Position numbers and translations under genes: made by a program
The notes under the pieces: model-generated
What the model saw: only the letters and a program-made list of their open reading frames with translations
Told to the model about the DNA's origin: nothing
The model's database searches: none
Shown: positions 58,006-64,000 of the stretch, one piece after another
Numbering within the stretch: the stretch's first letter is position 1
Layout of the letters: the number at the start of each line of letters is the position of its first letter
NCBI GenBank assembly: GCA_039795165.1
Contig: JBDKER010000009.1
Span: forward strand, 1 to 64,000
Source of the DNA: V1-33 sp039795165
GTDB taxonomy: Bacteria; Verrucomicrobiota; Verrucomicrobiia; Verrucomicrobiales; V1-33
Length of the DNA: 64,000 nt
Direction of reading: 5' to 3'

Positions 58006-60534
58006 TTACTTCTGGATAATCGGGAGGAGATCCGTCGACGGTCCGGGCGGGATGTCGGATGGGATCACTTCCGGATCAGGTTCCGTCGAACCATGGAGAT
58101 CCTGACCGGACGGGTCGATGAGACGGCCAGTCACGTAGATCATGAGGTTTTTCTTGTAGTGTTCCTCGGCCTTGGTCTTGAACAGGCGACCGATGAGCGG
58201 GATGCTCGAGAAGATGGGCACCTTGTCCTCGACCGACTGAACGTCTTCGCGCATGAGTCCACCGATCCCGACCGTCTGGCGGTCCCAGATGAGGACCTGC
58301 GTCGACAGTTTCCGGGTGGCGAACACCGGCTGGAGAATCTTGTTCTCGGTGAGCACCACCGGTTCCGACTGACCGAGGGCATTGATACCGGTGGTCTGAA
58401 TCGGGCTACCGTAGTTGATGAAACCTTCGAACTCGATGATTTCCGGCGCGAGTTGGAGGTCGATGGTGTAGCCGTCGTCGCCGACGGTGGCCTCGACTTC
58501 CATGGTGACCCCGGTGTTGCGGAACTGGAAGCTGTTCGGGTTGGCTGGAGTGACCGGGAAGGAGCCGCCCTGCTGAGCGCCGCCTCCGAGTCCGCCGCCA
58601 CCGCCGATGCCGATACCGCCACCGAAGTTCTGCGGGATCTGGGGAGGGTCATACTCCGTGGGGTACGGGAACTCTCGGATGATCTCGATCTTCGAGCGTT
58701 GTCCGCCGCGGACGATGACGCTCGGAGCCGTCATGAGGTCGACACCCTTCTTCTGAGAGAGGGCGCGCATGACCATCTGGAACTGCGGGTCGGTGAAGAC
58801 ACCGGCGAGCGCGAAGGTGGCCGGAGAGACCGACCCGGCTGCGGTGGCCGAACCGCCGCCGAGGAGAGCGTCGATGGCTCCGCGGGAGATGGCGTCCGAT
58901 CCGAAGCGCAGACCGCGGGTGAGTGGGTTGCTTCCGACGGCTGAACCACCACCGGGATTCACGAAGCTGTAGTCACCGGAGTCGAGCGGGCTGGCATTGC
59001 CGCTGGTGCCGCCGCCTGCGAAGACGCCGTCGCCGCCGACATTGAAGGCACCGACGAGCCAGTCGAAGCCGAGTTCGTCCGTATTCCGCTGGCTGACTTC
59101 CACGAACTTGGTCGTGATGAAGACTTGCTTCACAGAACCCGAGACCACCATGCCATCGACGAGGGTTTCGACGAGGTCGAGTTGCTCGAAGGTATTGCGG
59201 ACAATGAGGCGGCCCGTGGAAGGATCAAAGGAAGCCATGGTTCCCTCGGGGAACTGGACACCGAGAGAAGAAAGAACTTCCTTGGCGTTCGGCTTGCCCT
59301 TAAGCTTGGGACCGGAATCGGCTTCGGCTCCACCGCCGGCAAATGGATCGGCAGGACCAGCGGCATCCGCTTCACCACCGCCACCTGCGCCGCGGCTCAG
59401 GAAGTCCGGGGGAGCGCGGAACGTGCGGGTCGTCATGCTGCCGCCCGTACCTTCGGCAGCCGGCACGATCACGACAGCATTCGGCTGAATGTCGTAGCGC
59501 ATGTTGGCGACCTCGGAGATGCTCTTGATGGCATCAAGGAGCTTGACGCTGCGCAGTTCGAGGGTCACCGGCTTGGCTCCCGTGGTGCTCTTCACGATGA
59601 AGTCGACGCCGCGCTGATTCGGGTCGGCACTGGTGGTGTCCGACTCGATGCTCTTGCGCTTCAGGTAGCTGATGACTTCGTCGATGGCCGCTTCATTGAA
59701 CTGAATCCGGTCGATCGTGATGTTATTGAGCTTGAAGGTGATGGGGGCGGAATTGGCGTCATCGATGACATCGCCCTGCACCTTGGGAATGTTGGCTCCG
59801 CCGGGGACCGGAGTCACCCACATGGCGTCGACCTCGTTGAGCATCTTGATGCGTGTGTGGTCGCGGGCCGAGCGGTAGTAATTCGACTTCTCGCGTTCCG
59901 TGCGCTCGAGTTGGCGACGGGCCGCCGTATTGTACGGGTCGATCGCGAGGACGCGGTTAAACTGGTCTTCGGCCTGCTTATACTGGCCGAGTTCGTAGTA
60001 TCCGAGGCCCATGCGGAGGAGGCGGCGCACTTCTTCCGTGTTCTGGTAGTGCTTTTCACTCATCGCCTGATTGAAGATGTCCGGATCGTCGAGATCCTTC
60101 ATCAGCTTCTTGGCTTCCGCATTATTCGGGTCGACGTTTTCGGCGAGGACTTCGTTGAGGAGACCCTTGGCTTTTTCGACGCCACCGCGGTGACCGAGGT
60201 CACGGGCGTGGTTCACGGCAGCGCGGGAGAACTTGGCGATGACGCGGTTGCGGTCGACGGCATTCACGGAGCCGAGCGGAATCAACTGGAGGGCCGTGCG
60301 GTACTTGCCGACCGCTCCCTCGTAATCCTGGTCGAGCATCATCTGATCGCCCTCGGCTTCCGCGGAGAGCGCCTCAGCGACCCGCTGCTGGCGTTTAATG
60401 ATTTCCAACTCAACGATGGACGAACCGCCGTAACTGCCTCCCGTGCCGGCAACGGAGACCGATGGGCACGCGGTGGCGCAGGCTAGTCCGGCAATCATTG
60501 CCTGACGATGCAGATTCAGCACTGGCTTTCTCAT
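58006..60534 (-). CDS. Secretin, Amuc_1098-like pilus outer-membrane protein
   Basis: An 842-residue outer-membrane secretin of the kind found in type IV pilus and type II secretion systems, most like the Akkermansia Amuc_1098 group. Signal peptide about 1-30; TPR-like helical repeats (about 40-230, including YYELGQYKQAEDQFNRVLAI) absent in classical PilQ; an STN/N0 region (KLNNITIDRIQFNEAAIDEV, about 265-375); and N1 (about 380-470). The secretin core (about 480-815) has LMTAPSVIVRGGQRSKIEII, SPI-type strands and VPIFSSIPLIGRLFKTKAEE. A Gly-rich linker (GGGIGIGGGGGLGGGAQQGG) interrupts the core. It is the fourth gene of a minus-strand run with Amuc_1101-, 1100- and 1099-like proteins, 105 bp from the previous gene. 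Confidence 0.93.
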   Translation of the reverse strand: MRKPVLNLHRQAMIAGLACATACPSVSVAGTGGSYGGSSIVELEIIKRQQRVAEALSAEAEGDQMMLDQDYEGAVGKYRTALQLIPLGSVNAVDRNRVIAKFSRAAVNHARDLGHRGGVEKAKGLLNEVLAENVDPNNAEAKKLMKDLDDPDIFNQAMSEKHYQNTEEVRRLLRMGLGYYELGQYKQAEDQFNRVLAIDPYNTAARRQLERTEREKSNYYRSARDHTRIKMLNEVDAMWVTPVPGGANIPKVQGDVIDDANSAPITFKLNNITIDRIQFNEAAIDEVISYLKRKSIESDTTSADPNQRGVDFIVKSTTGAKPVTLELRSVKLLDAIKSISEVANMRYDIQPNAVVIVPAAEGTGGSMTTRTFRAPPDFLSRGAGGGGEADAAGPADPFAGGGAEADSGPKLKGKPNAKEVLSSLGVQFPEGTMASFDPSTGRLIVRNTFEQLDLVETLVDGMVVSGSVKQVFITTKFVEVSQRNTDELGFDWLVGAFNVGGDGVFAGGGTSGNASPLDSGDYSFVNPGGGSAVGSNPLTRGLRFGSDAISRGAIDALLGGGSATAAGSVSPATFALAGVFTDPQFQMVMRALSQKKGVDLMTAPSVIVRGGQRSKIEIIREFPYPTEYDPPQIPQNFGGGIGIGGGGGLGGGAQQGGSFPVTPANPNSFQFRNTGVTMEVEATVGDDGYTIDLQLAPEIIEFEGFINYGSPIQTTGINALGQSEPVVLTENKILQPVFATRKLSTQVLIWDRQTVGIGGLMREDVQSVEDKVPIFSSIPLIGRLFKTKAEEHYKKNLMIYVTGRLIDPSGQDLHGSTEPDPEVIPSDIPPGPSTDLLPIIQK

Positions 60535-60547
60535 GAGTTCAAACAGG

Positions 60548-60575
60548 TTATCAGGGTTGGGGAGTAAAATTCAAT
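60548..60575 (-). promoter_or_regulatory. Candidate promoter for the secretin gene
   Basis: On the minus strand TTGAAT (60570-60575) and GATAAC (60548-60553) are 16 bp apart (each 4 of 6 to consensus) in an AT-rich 105-bp gap just before ATG 60534. If real, the secretin has an extra promoter within the operon; the short leader of about 8 nt is unusual. Confidence 0.3.
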
Positions 60576-60639
60576 GAAAACTTGGGGTTATTGGGAAATT
60601 CCGGGGATATTTATGGCAGACGAGGAGGCGTGAAGGGAA

Positions 60640-61632
60640 TCATTTAAGTTCAAGAGAAAATTGGGTTTTTTCGGTTTTTCCTGGCTCCATGTATTCGAGG
60701 TCGACTTGCTGGTCGGTGACCTTGAGGATGGTGTATTTGGCATCCGGCACGGAGGGGAAAGAGATTTCGGCGCCTTCGCCGCCTTCGGCAACTTCGTCCT
60801 TGCCGAGGGTGTTGGTGATTCTGGCACGGAGGGTGGGCAGATCGAGGACCTTGCCGAGGACGATTTCGAGAGGTTTCGCCTTCGGGTTCTTGATGTCGGT
60901 GAGGATGACGACCGGTTTGATGTCGGTGATGCCGCCGTCCTTGACTTCGCGTTTTTCGACCTTGGAGATCTGGTAGACAGCCTCGCCGCCTTTTTCGATG
61001 GCGAAGTTGTCGCCTACCTTGGTGAAGGCGGTGAACTTCTTGGCTGCGGGGGCTGTGCGCTGGATCTGGAGGTCGGAGTCGCTGATGTAGGAGACGAACT
61101 TCAGGCTGAGTTCATCCTTGAGGATTTCCTTGAAGACCAGTTTGGTATGGGCGGCTGGGAGGCTGCGGGCGTCTTTGGGATTGCTTTTGCCGACGAATTC
61201 CTCGGCATTGCTGAATCCATCTCCGTCGGTGTCGATTTCCGCGATGTCCTGGCGGGTGATGTCGAGGCCGTAGCGGTAGAGCCACTCGTTATCGATGGGA
61301 GGGCGAACCTGTTTGGCGTCGGTGGCGAGGATCGGGATGACGTTGCCGTCGACAGTCTTGAGGACCGGAGCGGAGACGAACAGGCTGATGGGTTTTCCCT
61401 TGACCACCGGGGGCTTGAATTCGGCCGTCTCGGCGAGGCGGGCGAGGGCGGCATCGACACGGGTGGACGAGGTATCTTCGCCGAAGTTGGCGCTCTGGCG
61501 GACTTCGTCTTCGGCCGGGAACTGCTGGGCGAAGCCGAGGACTTTGGAGATGAGGAGTCCCCCGGTGAGTACCGCGAGGGCACCGAAGAGACCGAGGAGA
61601 AGGCGGTCGTATTTAGCTTTGAGCCATTCCAT
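60640..61632 (-). CDS. Amuc_1099-like pilus-associated protein
   Basis: A 330-residue protein with one N-terminal membrane helix (about 11-32, LLLGLFGALAVLTGGLLISK) and a periplasmic body. A DTDGDGFSNAEEF calcium-loop motif (134-146) lies near the middle. The C-terminal half is beta-rich (VVILTDIKNPKAKPLEIVLG, GAEISFPSVPDAKYTILKVT). Position and topology fit the Amuc_1099 family in Akkermansia, a PilP/PilC-like partner of the secretin system. Its function is not established. It is 24 bp after the Amuc_1100-like gene on the same strand, so co-transcribed. Confidence 0.75.
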   Translation of the reverse strand: MEWLKAKYDRLLLGLFGALAVLTGGLLISKVLGFAQQFPAEDEVRQSANFGEDTSSTRVDAALARLAETAEFKPPVVKGKPISLFVSAPVLKTVDGNVIPILATDAKQVRPPIDNEWLYRYGLDITRQDIAEIDTDGDGFSNAEEFVGKSNPKDARSLPAAHTKLVFKEILKDELSLKFVSYISDSDLQIQRTAPAAKKFTAFTKVGDNFAIEKGGEAVYQISKVEKREVKDGGITDIKPVVILTDIKNPKAKPLEIVLGKVLDLPTLRARITNTLGKDEVAEGGEGAEISFPSVPDAKYTILKVTDQQVDLEYMEPGKTEKTQFSLELK

Positions 61633-61656
61633 GGGAATCGTGCGTGAAGAGATCGG

Positions 61657-62682
61657 TTACTTGGCAGGAGTTGCCGCAGGGGTGGCCTCGGCGGATGGGT
61701 CGAGGAAGCGGATCAGGTCGACGTCGAGATAGAGGGTCACTGATTCGTTTCCGAGGATGTATTTGGCGTCCCGTTTGACGGTGGTCTTCGTTTCCGGGTC
61801 TTCTTTTTCCTCCATGATGACCGTGACGGCTTTGTCCGGGCCGTCCTTCATGGCGTTTTCGACCTTGAGGGTCCGGATGGTGAAGAAATGGACACCGGCT
61901 TCGCCGGGTTTCACGTTGGCGAGAGTCGACAGGAACTGGGTGATGGCGATGTTCGATCCCGTCACGGTGAGTTGCATGGGCTGGCGCTCGAGAACCTTGG
62001 ATTCCTCGACGGCGGGGCCGGCAGGCGCTTTGGTGGCGGCAGCGCGGGAGGCGGGAGTTCCGGGGGCTGGCTTGGCGGCTGGTTTTGGCTGGACGCCGGG
62101 CTTGCCGGGGGCTGCCGCGGGGGTTGCGTCGGCCTTGGCGGATTCGACTTCGAGCGGGATGCGCTTGAATGATTCGAGGGAGGTGACTCCCGAAGCCATG
62201 GCCGTGTTGAGCAGGTAGGTTACGGCGTCGAGCTGGGCGGCCAGTTTCGGAGCGGCTTCGGTGGAGGCGAAGGAATCGCTGTACTTGTCGAAGCCGATGT
62301 CGAATTTTTCGCCGAGGGTGACCTTGCGTTCCTTGGCGGCTTCGGTGATGGCGGCGGTGGCGGCGACCAATTTCTTCTGGAAGCTTTCGCCGGTTTCCGC
62401 GGCATTGATGGGGGACTGGTAGGACGAGACTCCATCGACGAGGGTTTTCACCTTGGCGGCGAGGGCGTCGACCAGTTGCTTTTTCTTCGCCTCGTTCTGT
62501 TCATTGGGGAAGATCGATCCCCGCTGCATGGATTCGAGGGTGGCGCGTTTGGCTTCGTAGCTTGCCTTGGCTTCCGTGGCGGCAGAGCTGGCGGACCATG
62601 CGAGGTAGCCGAGGCCGAGAGTACCGATTCCCAGCGCGGCGAAATATCCGGGCAGGAATGAATTGAGTTTTCCTTTGCTCAT
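61657..62682 (-). CDS. Amuc_1100-like pilus protein
   Basis: A 341-residue protein with a single N-terminal membrane helix (about 11-33, YFAALGIGTLGLGYLAWSAS), an Ala/Lys-rich coiled-coil segment, and a Pro/Ala-rich linker (about 193-224). Two PilO-like ferredoxin-type halves follow the order seen in Akkermansia Amuc_1100: YLLNTAMASGVTSLESFKRI then PMQLTVTGSNIAITQFLSTL and FFTIRTLKVENAM, ending ESVTLYLDVDLIRFLD. Amuc_1100 is about 317 residues; this is slightly longer in the linker. Amuc_1100 is a reported TLR2-interacting surface protein; whether this homologue does so is unknown. It sits between the Amuc_1101- and Amuc_1099-like genes with 24-bp gaps. Confidence 0.8.
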   Translation of the reverse strand: MSKGKLNSFLPGYFAALGIGTLGLGYLAWSASSAATEAKASYEAKRATLESMQRGSIFPNEQNEAKKKQLVDALAAKVKTLVDGVSSYQSPINAAETGESFQKKLVAATAAITEAAKERKVTLGEKFDIGFDKYSDSFASTEAAPKLAAQLDAVTYLLNTAMASGVTSLESFKRIPLEVESAKADATPAAAPGKPGVQPKPAAKPAPGTPASRAAATKAPAGPAVEESKVLERQPMQLTVTGSNIAITQFLSTLANVKPGEAGVHFFTIRTLKVENAMKDGPDKAVTVIMEEKEDPETKTTVKRDAKYILGNESVTLYLDVDLIRFLDPSAEATPAATPAK

Positions 62683-62706
62683 GATGGGCGGGATCCGTGG
62701 GACGGT

Positions 62707-64000
62707 TTACTTCTTGGTGGAGGGGACGATCTGCACCTTGCGTTTGAGGGGCAGTTTCATGTGGAAGGCGTAGCCATCCTTGGCGTCCAGAGCACCGACC
62801 TCGTGCTTCACGTAGTCCTGAAGGAACGAGGTCTCGTCCTTGGCATTGAATTCAAAGTACTTGGCCATGGGGCTGGCGGGGTCCTGAGTGCCATCTTCCT
62901 TATAGCCCGCGACTTCCTTGATGAATTTGAGGGCGAGTTCGCCGGCGTTTTCGCCGCTGCGGCTGACACCGATGAGGTGGAGGGCATCGACTGGCTTGCG
63001 CTCGTCCTTGGTGGCTCCGGGGGCCGACGTGGTGCGCCCGAGATCGAACGGGTTACCGGGGTCGTCGCCTTCGCTGAGCTGCGGGAGCATTTCTTTTCCG
63101 TCAGCGTCGAGCGGGCTTAGCTGCACGATCCACATCTGGTCGTCCTTGATCAGATTGTTGAGGTCGTTGAGCATGGAGACCCAGTATTTCTGGTCGACAA
63201 TGGTGTCGGCGATGTAGTCCACGCGTGCCTTTTCGGTGGCTTCGCGTGCGGTGGCAGCCTTGATGCCCTTGTCGAAGCGGTCGAGATCGGAGATCTTCGA
63301 TTCCAGTTCGCCCTGCTTGCGCTGGAAGCTTCCGGCGGCCGAACTATTGTAGGCCCAGGTGCCGATGAGGGTCGAGAACAGGGCGGCGGCGGCACCGTAG
63401 AGGTACGGCTTGCGGGAACCGACGTCGCGCGAAGCCTGGACGGCTTTGGGCGAGAGGTCGAGTTCCATGGGGCAGGCCATTTCCCGGAGGGCGAGACCGA
63501 CGAGTTCGCCGAGCGTGTGGGCTTCTGCGGAGACCTGTTCGACGTCGACTTTCGGCCCGACGCTGACGTTGCGCAGGGCATTGAAGTAATGGACGGGGAT
63601 GCGGAGCTTTTCCTCGAAGACTTCCTTGACGAAGGGGAGGGAAGCCGCGGCTCCGGCGAGGTAGACCTCGGTGGGAGCGGCACCACCCTGCTGCTGCCGG
63701 TAGGCGTTGGTACGGCGGGCGATTTCCCCGTGAATCCGGGCAAGGGCATTGCGGATGACCTTGGACATTGCGTCGATTTCCGGGTCTTCGTGATCGGCGT
63801 AGTTGCCGCCGAGGTTGACGAAGCCTTCCGAGACCTTGCGGGTTTCGGCGGTTTCGAAGTCCATGGACATTTCCTTGGCGATGCTCTGGGTGACGGAGGC
63901 ACCGCCGGTCTGGAAGGAGGAAATGTAGGCCCGGGATCCTTCGATGAAGATGAGGTTGGTTGTGCGGGCTCCGAGGTCGACAAGGAGAACGCATTCCGTG
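62707..64000 (-). CDS. Amuc_1101-like PilM/PilN-type protein, 5' end off window
   Basis: An at least 431-residue protein open to the right edge. The N-terminal part is a PilM-like actin fold: VLLVDLGARTTNLIFIEG, SSFQTGGASVTQSIAKEM and PTEVYLAGAAASLPFVKEVF. The C-terminal part has one membrane helix (about YLYGAAAALFSTLIGTWAYN), followed by a coiled coil and a PilN-like domain (DYIADT, KYWVSMLNDLNNLIKDDQMW). In canonical pili PilM and PilN are separate; here they are fused, as in the Amuc_1101 family. It is the first gene of the visible pilus-like run, 24 bp before the Amuc_1100-like gene. The true start lies outside the window. Confidence 0.8.
   Translation of the reverse strand, partial: TECVLLVDLGARTTNLIFIEGSRAYISSFQTGGASVTQSIAKEMSMDFETAETRKVSEGFVNLGGNYADHEDPEIDAMSKVIRNALARIHGEIARRTNAYRQQQGGAAPTEVYLAGAAASLPFVKEVFEEKLRIPVHYFNALRNVSVGPKVDVEQVSAEAHTLGELVGLALREMACPMELDLSPKAVQASRDVGSRKPYLYGAAAALFSTLIGTWAYNSSAAGSFQRKQGELESKISDLDRFDKGIKAATAREATEKARVDYIADTIVDQKYWVSMLNDLNNLIKDDQMWIVQLSPLDADGKEMLPQLSEGDDPGNPFDLGRTTSAPGATKDERKPVDALHLIGVSRSGENAGELALKFIKEVAGYKEDGTQDPASPMAKYFEFNAKDETSFLQDYVKHEVGALDAKDGYAFHMKLPLKRKVQIVPSTKK

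Noticed and set aside
1..64000. CRISPR array or insertion sequence
   Set aside because: No evenly spaced repeat-spacer pattern, transposase ORF or terminal inverted repeats with target duplications were seen; the only tandem array is the 9-bp minisatellite.

Overview
The window is a high-GC, densely coding bacterial chromosome segment from a member of the Verrucomicrobiota (PVC superphylum), probably order Verrucomicrobiales. Two things point there. First, it carries many secreted PVC-type families: DUF1800, three DUF1501, DUF1552, DUF1592, two dehydrogenase/HEAT/haem proteins of the TIGR02604/TIGR02603 type, sulfatases, ThuA and a G8 protein. Second, the right edge holds a run resembling the Akkermansia muciniphila Amuc_1098-Amuc_1101 pilus-like locus. 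No rRNA, tRNA, CRISPR array, transposase or integrase was seen. Most start codons lack an obvious Shine-Dalgarno sequence.

Layout. 1-309: left-truncated HTH protein. 365-535: palindromic intergenic repeat. 658-7214: DUF1800-DUF1501 pair; the DUF1800 protein is a 1670-residue mosaic. 7305-11455 (minus): DUF4407 protein, small metal-binding protein, multicopper oxidase with a C-terminal CopB-like barrel. 11635-16100 (minus): large haem/HEAT protein and a COG0523 metallochaperone. 16374-22923 (plus): SASA-type esterase, then a DUF1592-DUF1552-sulfatase operon. 23287-23861: toxin-antitoxin pair. 23990-28051: metalloprotease-like protein and a second haem/HEAT protein. 28092-28208: 9-bp minisatellite. 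28242-30010 (minus): glycosyltransferase and GDP-fucose synthase. 30172-32454: DUF1501 and an SdhC without SdhAB. 32519-32735: repeat cluster. 32731-38497 (minus): AsnS, HrpA, HAD phosphatase. 38758-44816 (plus): Kup, LolA-like protein, ArgS and a tandem-duplicated retropepsin-like protein. 44923-52592 (minus): Gfo/Idh/MocA, G8 beta-helix, ThuA, DUF1501, sulfatase. 52652-57885: Fmt with a membrane tail, zinc-ribbon coiled-coil protein, RNase D, Rho, CoaE. 58006-64000 (minus): secretin and three pilus-like proteins, the last running off the right edge.

How the genes may work together. Core housekeeping genes (argS, asnS, fmt, rho, coaE, rnd, hrpA, kup) are interspersed with a large secreted inventory. 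That inventory looks built for periplasmic or extracellular oxidation and desulfation of complex glycans: haem-bearing dehydrogenase-like proteins, Tat-exported DUF1501/DUF1552 proteins, formylglycine sulfatases, a G8/parallel-beta-helix protein and an exported oxidoreductase. The secretin cluster probably builds an envelope-spanning pilus-like assembly. The most notable single observations are a phage-tail-like domain pair embedded inside the DUF1800 core, a tandem SHD1-retropepsin protein that could form an intramolecular aspartic protease, two fusions (multicopper oxidase-CopB and Fmt-membrane tail), a sulfatase whose formylglycine motif lacks its arginine, and the Amuc_1098-1101-like locus.
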